The notes beneath the pieces were generated by a model. The model did not search any database, was not told where the DNA came from, and saw nothing but the letters and a program-made list of their open reading frames with translations. A stretch of 64,000 nt of DNA from Bog-532 sp963833835 (lineage in GTDB: Bacteria; Actinomycetota; Actinomycetes; Streptosporangiales; Streptosporangiaceae): assembly GCA_963833835.1 (NCBI GenBank), contig CAWHZI010000011.1, positions 1 through 64,000 of the forward strand, given 5' to 3'. Position numbers and translations under genes: made by a program. Of this stretch, positions 29,896-38,162 are shown piece by piece (the first letter of the stretch is position 1; each line of letters begins with the position of its first letter).

Positions 29896-31050
29896 TCAGC
29901 GCATGCGGGGCAGGGTGACGGCCCAGAACAGCAGGGCGAGCAGGGACAGCACGCCGCCGGTGACGGTGACGGCGATCCAGCCGCCCACGGACCACAACAG
30001 CGAGGCGGCCAGCGAGCCGAGGGCCGCGCCCACGAAGTTGCCGGCGATGTAGGCGGTGTTGACCCGGCTGCGGGCCTGGTCGGACAGCGCGAAGGCCCGG
30101 GTCTGGTTCAGGATCCGCTGCGCCTGGGTGCCCACATCCAGTACCACCACCCCCACCAGCAACCAGCCCAAAGAGACTCGGCCCAGCTCACTGAACACCC
30201 AGGCCAGCACGGTGACGACCCAGGACACGCCGGTAGCAGCGTTCGACCAGCCCCGGTCGTGCAGCCGACCCGCGCCTTGCGCGGCCAGCGTGCCGACCAG
30301 CCCGGCCAGGCCGAACAACCCGATGATGGTGGTCGAGTAGCGGTAGTGCTGGTCGCTGAGCAGGAACGTCAGCGCGGTCCAGAACAAGGTGAACGTGGCC
30401 ATGCTGACCAGGCCGAGCGTCATCAGGATGCGCAGCCGGGCCTCGTGCCGGACCAGCGCCGCCACCGAGCGGAGCAGCGAGCCGTAGCCGGCGGTGGTCT
30501 TGGGTGGCAGGGTGGGAGCCAGCCGCCACAGCAGGCCGGCCAGCACGACCATGAGCCCGGCGGCGAGGGCGAAAACCGTGCGCCAGCCCGCCACCCCGGC
30601 GATCAGGCCGCCGAGGATCCGGGCCCCCAGGATGCCGGTCAGCAGGCCGCTGACCACGATGCCGAGCACCCGGCCGCGGGAACCGTCGTCGGTCAGGTCA
30701 CCGGCGAACGGGGTGAGGATCTGGCCCGAGACCGTGGTCACCCCGACCAGCACCATGGCCACCGCGAGGACGGCGAACGACGGCGCCACGGCACACAGGG
30801 CCAGCGACAGGGCCGAGGCCAGCATCATCAGCGGGATAAGCCGGCGCCGGTCGCGGACGTCGCCGAGCGGGACGACCAGCACGATGCCGGTCGCGTACCC
30901 GACCTGGGTCGCGGTGACCAGCAGCCCCGCGGTCGCGCTGCTGACGTGCAACGAGGCGGCGATGACGGCCAGCAGGGGCTGGACGTAATAAAGGTTGCCC
31001 ACCGCGGCTCCGCCCGCTACCGCGAACAGCAGCGTCAGCGTCCGGGTCAT
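29896..31050 (-). CDS. MFS transporter (AraJ-like, 12 helices)
   Basis: 384 residues from ATG 31050. It begins LTLLFAVAGGAAVGNLYYVQ, with the loop between helices 2 and 3 reading VPLGDVRDRRRLIPLMM and a second half related to the first. The ATG overlaps the end of the upstream UvrC-like reading region. It is convergent with the dioxygenase genes and may move an aromatic acid, but sugar or drug efflux is equally open. Confidence 0.85.
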   Translation of the reverse strand: MTRTLTLLFAVAGGAAVGNLYYVQPLLAVIAASLHVSSATAGLLVTATQVGYATGIVLVVPLGDVRDRRRLIPLMMLASALSLALCAVAPSFAVLAVAMVLVGVTTVSGQILTPFAGDLTDDGSRGRVLGIVVSGLLTGILGARILGGLIAGVAGWRTVFALAAGLMVVLAGLLWRLAPTLPPKTTAGYGSLLRSVAALVRHEARLRILMTLGLVSMATFTLFWTALTFLLSDQHYRYSTTIIGLFGLAGLVGTLAAQGAGRLHDRGWSNAATGVSWVVTVLAWVFSELGRVSLGWLLVGVVVLDVGTQAQRILNQTRAFALSDQARSRVNTAYIAGNFVGAALGSLAASLLWSVGGWIAVTVTGGVLSLLALLFWAVTLPRMR

Positions 31051-31083
31051 CCGTTGCGGCGGGCTGGTGAGGGTGTCGAAGGT

Positions 31084-32044
31084 TCAGCCCGCCAAGGGGG
31101 CGATCGCTGGTCAGGGTGGCGGCGAGCTCGGCGTTGCGGGTGGCGAACGCGGCCCAGCCGGCCGGGGTCGCGGCCAGGCCGGGCTCGGCCGCGGCCCGGT
31201 GCGGGCAGGGGCGCTGGGACCACTGGCACAGCCGGCCGGCCCGGACGCCGAAGTGCACCAGCACGCCGCCCGCCCACCCGTAGGCGTCGAAGTCGCCGGC
31301 GTCCATGCTGGTCACCCGCTGCGGGCCGGTGATCCAGCCGAGCGAGGAGATCTCAGCCTGGACCCGGGCGGCGAACTCGAACGCGAGCCTAGCCGCGGCC
31401 CGGTCACGGAGCGCTTCCAGCTCGGCTAGGGCCTGAGCCACCGCGTCGGGCTGTTTGCCCAGCACGGCGGCCAGCAGGTCCAGGTCCATATCCCGCGTGG
31501 CGAGGTCGTGCCCGCGGGCCCGGGCCAGGTCCCGCTGCGCCCCGCGCAGCGCTGCCCCGGCGCCCGCGGCGGGACGGAACCGGTGCAGCCCCGCGACCGC
31601 CTGCCGGGCCCGCACGCCACCGAGGTAGGGGCCGAAGTACTGCACCCGGGGAGCGGCGGGCCGTTCGTAGACCACGGTCAGCGCCCGCGCGGACGGCTGG
31701 CGGCTGAGCCGGATGTAGACCCGGTTCTCCTGGCCGCCCGGGGTCCGGTTCCAGCGCGGCATGGCCGTCTCCAGCAGGTTCCGCTCCAGCCAGGCTGCTT
31801 CGTGCACCGACCCGCAGGCCACCGCCTCGATCCGGGCCACCTGGGCCACCATCCGGGTCAGGTGCCGTCGGCCGCGCAGGTCCGACCAGTACGACCCCAC
31901 CCGCGACCGCAGGGCCGTGGCCCGCCCCACGTACAGCACCCGCCCGCCCGCGTCCCGGAACCGGTAGACGCCCGGTTCGGACGGCAGCCGCGCCACCACC
32001 GGGGGCCGGCGGGACTGCGGCCGACCGGGCAAGGCGCTGCTCAC
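31084..32044 (-). CDS. UvrC-like GIY-YIG endonuclease
   Basis: About 320 residues from GTG 32044. Residues 20-60 are a GIY-YIG nuclease domain (SEPGVYRFRDAGGRVLYVGR then ATALRSRVGSYW). A UVR-like helix follows near residue 225 (LEALRDRAAARLAFEFAARV). The UvrC C-terminal RNase H and HhH domains are missing, as in short Cho-like or actinobacterial UvrC homologues. The 3' end is unsure: a run of five C at 31097-31101 probably holds one base too many; with four, the frame ends SDRPLAG at 31084. As written the frame runs on antisense through the MFS gene. Confidence 0.7.
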
Positions 32045-32154
32045 CCGCCCAGTATGCGCCGCAGGCGCGCGTCCGATGGCACCATCGGGCGCGTTATAGC
32101 CCGCCCGTTGGCGCCATTGGGCGGGTAGTGGGGACCGTCGGCGCGCGGTCCGGG

Positions 32155-32589
32155 CTAGGTGAGCGGTTTCTTGAAGTAGGTGGCCGACTCTTCGTAGCCC
32201 AGGGCCCGGTAGAACTCCGCGGCTCGGCGGGTAGCCAGGGCGACATAAGCCGCTCCGCAGTCCCTGGCCCAGGCTTCGGCGAAGGCCATGAGCTGGCGGC
32301 CGACACCGGTTCCGCGAGCTGGCTGGGCCACCATGACCTCCTCGACCCACGCGACCCGGCCGTTGGCGTGGAAGGCCGGGTGGCTGGTGGCCAGCAGGTA
32401 GCCATCGATCTCCCCGCCGCGCTCGGCGACGAGGACGAGCGTGTCGGGGTGAGCTAGCAGCGCCGCGAACGAGCGGTCGAAGGCGGGGCGCTGCACTGCG
32501 TAGGACGTAGCCAGGTCGCGGGCCAGCGGCCAGACCTGGTCACGGTCACCAGGTCCGGCCGACCGGACGTGAATCTGCTGCTGGCTCAC
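32155..32589 (-). CDS. GNAT family N-acetyltransferase
   Basis: 144 residues from GTG 32589. Acetyl-CoA binding motif A is VEEVMVAQPARGTGVGRQLM and motif B is YVALATRRAAEFYRALGY, both standard. The substrate is unknown. The small 61-residue gene ends 13 bp upstream. Confidence 0.8.
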   Translation of the reverse strand: MSQQQIHVRSAGPGDRDQVWPLARDLATSYAVQRPAFDRSFAALLAHPDTLVLVAERGGEIDGYLLATSHPAFHANGRVAWVEEVMVAQPARGTGVGRQLMAFAEAWARDCGAAYVALATRRAAEFYRALGYEESATYFKKPLT

Positions 32590-32602
32590 CCACCCATTGT
32601 GA

Positions 32603-32788
32603 TCAGGGCGGGCGGCCGAACTCCTCGCGCTCGGCTGGGACCAGGCGGTGGCCACTGACCGCGAGGACCTTGGGCTCGGGGCCGACCAGGACCTGGGCCA
32701 CGTAGCCCGCGTGCGTCAGCCACGCGATGAGCATCCGGGTCTGGGCCCACCCTGACCCTTCTTCGTCCAGCTCGATCCATACGCGCAT
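32603..32788 (-). CDS. small hypothetical protein
   Basis: 61 residues: MRVWIELDEEGSGWAQTRML then IAWLTHAGYVAQVLVGPEPK. Coding-like GC3 and a compact alpha/beta pattern support it. A weak gcagag precedes the ATG. No domain recognised; it is the first gene of a two-gene unit with the acetyltransferase. Confidence 0.55.
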   Translation of the reverse strand: MRVWIELDEEGSGWAQTRMLIAWLTHAGYVAQVLVGPEPKVLAVSGHRLVPAEREEFGRPP

Positions 32789-32828
32789 CTCTGCATGATA
32801 TGGACCTAATTAAAAAATATGTTCGAAA

Positions 32829-34403
32829 TCAGGTCAACGACGCGTCCGGGTCCGCATGGGGATCGGCATCGGCGGCGCTGGCGTTGGCCGGGGCCAGCCG
32901 CACGGTGTCCTCGCGGGTCTTCTTGCCCATGCGCCAGAACAGCACGCCGATGAGCGCGAAGACCAGCACCGGGACCACCTCGGTGGCCAGGTAGGTCCAG
33001 CGTTCGGAGTGGGTCCAGCCTTCCGGCGCGAAGTCGGAGCTGAACCAGTGCATGCCCGCCCCGGGGGCGAACAGCTCGATGACCGTGATGACCAGCAGCA
33101 CCATCAGGATCACGGTCAACGGCCGGTACCAAGGCATCTTGAACGGCCGGGCCACCTCCGGGTGGCTGCGGCGCAGTTTCCACAGCGCCGGGTAGATCAG
33201 CAGGTAGCTGACCAGCGTGGTGGAGATCGTCACGCCGAGCACGGCGCCGAAGAACTTGGCCGCGTTCCCGTTGGTCAGCTGGTGGGCCAGGATGAGCACG
33301 ATACTGGCCACGATGCCGCTGAAGATGTTCACCCGGACCGGGGTGCCGAACCGGGCGTTGATGACGCCGAGGAAGCGCGGGGCGGCGCCGTCGTAGCCGG
33401 ACACCGCGAGGGCCCGGTCGGAGCCCATGATCCAGGTCACGCCCGAGGTCAGCACGCAGATGATGAACATGATCGCGGAGGCGTCGCCGAGCACCGCGCC
33501 CGCCCCGGTCAGCGTCACCGTACCCTTGCTGACGCTGCCGCCGAAGACCGTGAACACCTGCTGGATGGCGTCGACGAACCCGCCGAAGTTCGTGACCTGG
33601 CTGGTTGGCAGCACGACGAGGATGCCGAGCACGGGCACGGCGTAGAGCAGGAAGCTGGCCACCGAGCTGCGCATGATGGCGAACGGCACGTCCCGCTTGG
33701 GGTTGGTCATCTCGTCACCGGCGCTGTTCGGCAGCTCGAAGCCGACGTAGTTGAACAGCAGCACCGCGACCAGGGCCACGAACCCGGCCTCGCTGGGCTT
33801 GAAGTTGCCTGCGGACAGGCCGTGCACGCCGTGCTTGCTGCCGTAGATGATCACGGCGATGGTGAAGAAGCCGAGCAGCAGGAACCGGGCGAAGGCGCCC
33901 GCGGTGGGCAGCCACTTACCCGAGCTGAGCGACAAGATGGCGGCCAGCACCGCGACCCAGATGAATATCAGCGTGATGACGAAGAACCAGGGCGTGGAGA
34001 AGGTGTTCCCATTATTGAAGAACACCTCGATGGCGGTGATCATGGAGAACGCCAGCGTGCCGCCCAGCCAGACCGGGTTGGTCACCCAGTACAGGAAGTT
34101 GTTGATCGCCCCGGCCAGATGGCCGAAGGCCAGCCGGGTCCACAGGTAGGGCCCGCCTTCCTGCGGGAACGCGGTGCCCAGCTCGGCGAACAAGAAGGCC
34201 TGCGGGATGAAGAAGACCACCGCGAAGACGATCATCCACGTGAAGGCCTCGCCGCCACTGCTGGCCACCGAGGCGATCGTGTCCACCCCGACGATCGTGC
34301 AGATCAGGAAGAACAGGATGTCGAACCGTCCGAAGTGACGCTGGAGCTTTCGGCTCTCCACTTCGGCGGCTTCGGTGATGGGCACTCCCGGAGCCAGCGC
34401 CAT
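32829..34403 (-). CDS. APC superfamily amino acid permease
   Basis: 524 residues from ATG 34403, chosen for gaagggag upstream; an in-frame start at 34445 lacks one. About 12-14 membrane helices, the first IVGVDTIASVASSGGEAF carrying the unwound substrate-binding stretch of the APC fold. VLLFNYVGFELPNSAGDEM is the helix-6 signature. A charged, Asp/Ala-rich tail ends the protein. A leftward -10 TATATA lies near 34505. It probably imports an amino acid or amine. Confidence 0.87.
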   Translation of the reverse strand: MALAPGVPITEAAEVESRKLQRHFGRFDILFFLICTIVGVDTIASVASSGGEAFTWMIVFAVVFFIPQAFLFAELGTAFPQEGGPYLWTRLAFGHLAGAINNFLYWVTNPVWLGGTLAFSMITAIEVFFNNGNTFSTPWFFVITLIFIWVAVLAAILSLSSGKWLPTAGAFARFLLLGFFTIAVIIYGSKHGVHGLSAGNFKPSEAGFVALVAVLLFNYVGFELPNSAGDEMTNPKRDVPFAIMRSSVASFLLYAVPVLGILVVLPTSQVTNFGGFVDAIQQVFTVFGGSVSKGTVTLTGAGAVLGDASAIMFIICVLTSGVTWIMGSDRALAVSGYDGAAPRFLGVINARFGTPVRVNIFSGIVASIVLILAHQLTNGNAAKFFGAVLGVTISTTLVSYLLIYPALWKLRRSHPEVARPFKMPWYRPLTVILMVLLVITVIELFAPGAGMHWFSSDFAPEGWTHSERWTYLATEVVPVLVFALIGVLFWRMGKKTREDTVRLAPANASAADADPHADPDASLT

Positions 34404-34542
34404 GAGCGGCTCTCCCTTCTCACGGTGCCGGGACCCGCCTGGCACTCACCTGGGGGTCAGCATGACGATCACACGCAACAAGGACATTTCGCTCGTGTTA
34501 CCGCTATATATCACGGTTATGATCCCGTCCGTAATAGGCCGG

Positions 34543-35775
34543 TCAATCGAGGGAATCGCGCTGGCGGATGAGGAATGACCGCTCGGTTTCGTTGCCGGAC
34601 CGCTCAATCGCCGCGTTATAAGCGGTTGCGGCCTCGGCGGAGCGGCCCAACCGGCGGAGCAGGTCGGCCCGGGCGGCGTGGAAAAGGTGATAGCCGGCCA
34701 GGTCGAGTTGGTCCATGGCGTCGAGCTGGTGCAGCGCGGTGGCGGGGCCTTCGGCCTCGGCTACTGCGACGCAGCGATTCAGCGCCACGACGGGGGTGGG
34801 GGCGACGATCATGAGCTGGTCGTACAGGGCCAGGATCTGCCGCCAGTCGGTGTCCGCGGCCACGGCCGCGTCGGCGTGCACGGCGGCGATCGCGGCCTGC
34901 AGCTGGTAGGGGCCGGGGCGGTTGCGGCGCAGGCAGGCTCGCACCAGGTCCTGGCCCTCGGCGATCAGCTTCCGGTCCCAGCGGCCGCGATCCTGGTCGG
35001 CCAGCCGCACCAGCGACCCGTCGGCGGCGGTCCGGGCCGGGCGGCGGGCCTCGGTCAGGAGCAGCAGCGCCAGCAGCCCGAGGACCTCGGGCTCGTCCGG
35101 CATCAGCTCGGCCAGCAACCGGGCCAGCCGGACGGCCTCGGCGCACAGGTCGGTCCGGATCAGCGCGTCCCCGGCCGAGGCGGTGTACCCCTCGTTGAAC
35201 ACGAGGTAGACCACGGCCAGCACGAACGGCAGCCGGCGGGTCAGTTCCGCGTCCCGTGGTACCCGGTAGGGGATCTTGGCCGCGCGGATCTTCCGCTTGG
35301 CCCGGACCAGCCGCTGGGCGACCGTGGGCTCGGGGACCAGGAACGCGCGGGCGATCTCCGGGGTCTGCAGCCCGGCGACCAGCCGCAGGGTCAGGGCCAG
35401 TTGCGCCTCGGCACTCAGCGCTGGGTGACAGCAGGTGAAGATCAGCCGTAGCTGGTCATCGGGCACGGGGCTCACCTCCTCACCTTCGTCCTCGTCCTCG
35501 TCCTCGTCCTCGGTCAGCAGGGTGGCCTGGTGCTCGCGGCTGGACCGGGACGACTCCCGGCGCAGCCGGTCCAGCGCCTTGTGCCGCGCGGTGGTGACGA
35601 TCCAGCCGCCGGGGTTGGGCGGCACGCCGTCCCGGGGCCAGCGCTCGATGGCCACGGTGAACGCCTCCTGAACCGCTTCCTCGGCGAGGTCGATGTCGCC
35701 GAGGAAGCGGACCAGGGTGGCCACGGCGCGCCCCGAGCTCTCCCGGTAGGCGCGCTCCACGGCCGCAGCGTCCAT
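34543..35775 (-). CDS. ECF sigma factor of the ECF42 type (with C-terminal TPR-like extension)
   Basis: 410 residues from ATG 35775. Region 2: AVATLVRFLGDIDLAEEAVQ; region 4: LTLRLVAGLQTPEIARAFLV then PEPTVAQRLVRAKRKIR. A 230-residue C-terminal extension (YLVFNEGYTASAGDALIRTD, VALNRCVAVAEAEGP, YHLFHAARADLLRRLGRSAE) is the known ECF42 extension, thought to replace an anti-sigma factor. The interdomain linker is an unusual acidic run (EDEDEDEDEGEE), coded by a gtcctc hexamer repeat. The DGPF/YCII gene lies 17 bp upstream, the standard ECF42 partner. Confidence 0.88.
   Translation of the reverse strand: MDAAAVERAYRESSGRAVATLVRFLGDIDLAEEAVQEAFTVAIERWPRDGVPPNPGGWIVTTARHKALDRLRRESSRSSREHQATLLTEDEDEDEDEGEEVSPVPDDQLRLIFTCCHPALSAEAQLALTLRLVAGLQTPEIARAFLVPEPTVAQRLVRAKRKIRAAKIPYRVPRDAELTRRLPFVLAVVYLVFNEGYTASAGDALIRTDLCAEAVRLARLLAELMPDEPEVLGLLALLLLTEARRPARTAADGSLVRLADQDRGRWDRKLIAEGQDLVRACLRRNRPGPYQLQAAIAAVHADAAVAADTDWRQILALYDQLMIVAPTPVVALNRCVAVAEAEGPATALHQLDAMDQLDLAGYHLFHAARADLLRRLGRSAEAATAYNAAIERSGNETERSFLIRQRDSLD
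35485..35514. repeat. gtcctc hexamer microsatellite in the sigma factor gene
   Basis: Four to five tandem copies of cctcgt, encoding alternating Asp-Glu between sigma regions 2 and 4. Unit length is a multiple of three, so copy-number changes stay in frame. Confidence 0.7.
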
Positions 35776-35792
35776 GGCGGGCCGACCTGACC

Positions 35793-36149
35793 TCAGGCCG
35801 ACTGGTCGATGGCCTGGAACGGGCGCACCTCGACCGGGGCGCCGCAGGCCACCGTGGCCTGGCCCGCCCAGTCGAGCGCGACGTCCAGATCCGGCACGTC
35901 GATGATCCAGAATCCCCCGAGCTGCTCCTTGGTCTCGGCGAACGGCCCGTCGGTGGTGACGATCTGGCCGCCCTGGGCGCGGACGACGGTGGCCGTCGCG
36001 GGCGGCTCCAGGCCACCGGCGAACACCCACACGCCCGCCTGCTGCAGCTTCCCGTTGAGCGCGTCGACGTCCTGGTAGGACTGCTGCATCTGCTCCTCGG
36101 GCATCGACTCGGTCACGTCCGGGTGCACGGCCAGCAGGTACTGCGTCAT
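35793..36149 (-). CDS. YCII/DGPF-domain protein, ECF42 partner
   Basis: 118 residues: MTQYLLAVHPDVTESMPEEQ, then GVWVFAGGLEPPATATVV, and TTDGPFAETKEQLGGFWIID, which contains the DGPF motif. Such proteins are almost always encoded next to ECF42 sigma factors and are proposed targets or modulators. Good ribosome binding site (gggaga) upstream. Confidence 0.88.
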   Translation of the reverse strand: MTQYLLAVHPDVTESMPEEQMQQSYQDVDALNGKLQQAGVWVFAGGLEPPATATVVRAQGGQIVTTDGPFAETKEQLGGFWIIDVPDLDVALDWAGQATVACGAPVEVRPFQAIDQSA

Positions 36150-36458
36150 GACGTTCTCCCTTCGGCGGGACCGGCTGTTCCGGTCCTCATGCTGGTGACG
36201 AACGCAGGTCCCTGGAATCGACGGCTCGGGGAAAGATTTTTTGGCGATGGCCCGATTCGTGGCGGCCGGCTGGAGTTAACGGGGGCGCGCTGACTGCGCG
36301 GTGAGCGAGCTGTTTGCGCTGCGTCACTTCATGTGACGCTCTGCCGCCTTGGCTGGTTCACATCTGCCGCTGGGCTTACCGGGTGGCGGGCGCGAACCTG
36401 CTGCTGAGCAGGGCCCGGGTCTGGTCAGCGCAGGCCAGGGGTGCCATTGTTATTTCTC
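36150..36458. other. intergenic region, divergent promoters presumed
   Basis: 309 bp between divergent genes. One 7-bp inverted repeat, gcgtcac-ttcat-gtgacgc (36321-36339), could be an operator for the acyl-CoA synthetase. I see no strong -35/-10 pair; ECF-type promoters would be hard to see by eye. Confidence 0.4.
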
Positions 36459-38027
36459 ATGGAAGTAGCGCTCACGCCGTTGGAGTTCGCCCGCCGGACC
36501 CGCCGCCTGTACGGGAACAGGACCGGAGTGGTCGACGGCGAGCTGCGGCTGACCTACGAGGAGTTCTTCGCCCGCTGTGACCGCTGGGCGGCCGCGCTGC
36601 AGGACCTGGGCGTGCAGCCCGGCGACCGGGTGGCCACGATCGCGCCGAACACGCACAGCCAGCTGGAGGCGTTCTACGCGGTGCCGGAGATCGGCGCGGT
36701 GCTGGTGCCGATCAACTACCGGCTGTCGGCCGACGACTTCGCCTACATCCTCGACCACTCCGGCAGCACCGTGGTCTGCGTGCACCCGGATTACCTGGAC
36801 CTGGTGGAGCGGATCCGGGATCAGATCCCGCAGGTCAAGCAGTTCGTGTCGTTCGGCGGGCCCCGCGAGGGCTGGGTGGACTACGAGGCCGCGGTGGCCG
36901 CGGCCGGCACGCCGAACAAGCCGCCGGTGGACGAACGCGACCTGCTGACCATCAACTACACCAGCGGCACCACGGCCCGGCCCAAGGGCGTGATGATCAC
37001 CCACCGCAACGCCTACATGAACACGATCGGCACGCTGCTGCACCTGCCGATCGGGGTGGGCGAGAAGTACCTGTGGACGCTACCCATGTTCCACGCCAAC
37101 GGCTGGACCTACACCTGGACCGTGACGGCCGCGGGCGGCGTGCACATCTGCCTGCCCAAGGTGGACCCGGGCGAGGTGTTCCGGCTGATCCGCGACGAAG
37201 AGGTGACCTGGCTGGCCGCGGCGCCGACCGTGCTGATCTCACTGGCCAACGCCTCGGCCGAGGTGCGCGGCGAGGTCCGGCCCGGCGTGCACGTGGTCAC
37301 CGCGGGCGCGCCGCCGGCCGCGGCCACCATCGAGCGGCTGGAGCGGGACTTCGGCTGGGAGGTCACGCACGTCTACGGGCTGACCGAGACCGCGCCGTTC
37401 ATCACGGTGTGCGCGCCGCTGCCCGAGCACGAGGGCCTGTCCCCCACAGACAGGGCGGTGATCAAGTCCCGGCAGGGTGTGGAGCTGATCAGCTCGGGCG
37501 AGCTGCGGGTGGCGTCGCCGGACGGGACCGAGGTGGCCTGGGACGCCGAGACCATCGGCGAGATCACCGTGCGCGGCAACGTGGTCATGAGCGGGTACTA
37601 CAACGACCCCGAGGCGACCGACAAGGCGATGGGTGACGGCTGGTTCCACTCCGGGGACGCGGCGGTGGTGCACCCGGACGGCTACGTGGAGATCCGCGAC
37701 CGGATCAAGGACGTGATCATCTCTGGCGGGGAGAACATCTCCTCGATCGAGGTCGAGGGCGTGATCTTGCGCCACCCGGCGGTGAACGAGGCCGCGATCG
37801 TGGGGCTGCCGGACGAGCGCTGGGGCGAGACACCGCACGCGTTCGTGGTCCTGCGCGACGGGGAGCAGGTGAGCGCGGAGGAACTGATCACGTTCACCCG
37901 GGACCGGCTGGCCCACTTCAAGGCCCCGCGCGGCGTCACCTTCGTCGACGAGCTGCCCAAGACTGCGACCGGGAAAATCCAGAAGTTCGTGCTGCGGTCG
38001 GACGCGCCCAATATGTCGAGGCAGTAG
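36459..38027 (+). CDS. acyl-CoA synthetase (AMP-binding, long-chain FadD-like)
   Basis: 522 residues. ATP-binding INYTSGTTARPKGVMITHRN; LPMFHANGWTYTW; VYGLTETAPF; GWFHSGDAAVVHPDGYVEIR and the A10 Lys motif ELPKTATGKIQKFVLR. It activates a carboxylic acid to its CoA ester. The APMFH/LPMFHANGW type is common in acyl-CoA and some aromatic-acid ligases. The start ATG 36459 has no strong ribosome binding site. Its last 20 residues recur exactly at the end of the next gene. Confidence 0.9.
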   Translation: MEVALTPLEFARRTRRLYGNRTGVVDGELRLTYEEFFARCDRWAAALQDLGVQPGDRVATIAPNTHSQLEAFYAVPEIGAVLVPINYRLSADDFAYILDHSGSTVVCVHPDYLDLVERIRDQIPQVKQFVSFGGPREGWVDYEAAVAAAGTPNKPPVDERDLLTINYTSGTTARPKGVMITHRNAYMNTIGTLLHLPIGVGEKYLWTLPMFHANGWTYTWTVTAAGGVHICLPKVDPGEVFRLIRDEEVTWLAAAPTVLISLANASAEVRGEVRPGVHVVTAGAPPAAATIERLERDFGWEVTHVYGLTETAPFITVCAPLPEHEGLSPTDRAVIKSRQGVELISSGELRVASPDGTEVAWDAETIGEITVRGNVVMSGYYNDPEATDKAMGDGWFHSGDAAVVHPDGYVEIRDRIKDVIISGGENISSIEVEGVILRHPAVNEAAIVGLPDERWGETPHAFVVLRDGEQVSAEELITFTRDRLAHFKAPRGVTFVDELPKTATGKIQKFVLRSDAPNMSRQ

Positions 38028-38162
38028 GCCGGAACCCGGCGAAAATGGTCAAGTCGACCACTGTTCTGTCCGACGGATAGTAGTTACTACGTAACTCCCT
38101 GCGACAGGCGCCCTCGTGCCCCCATAATTGGCGTGCTGCGACACCTATGAGGCCGGGGGGCT

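Noticed and set aside
30698..31083. Extension of the UvrC-like protein through the MFS gene
   Set aside because: Beyond SDRPL the frame is antisense to the transporter and loses homology. A homopolymer C run gives a natural stop if one base is removed.
32856..34571. A 571-residue plus-strand frame opposite the permease
   Set aside because: Rich in His, Gln, Asp and Glu with no domain, exactly antisense to a clear 12-14 helix permease. High-GC mirror frame.
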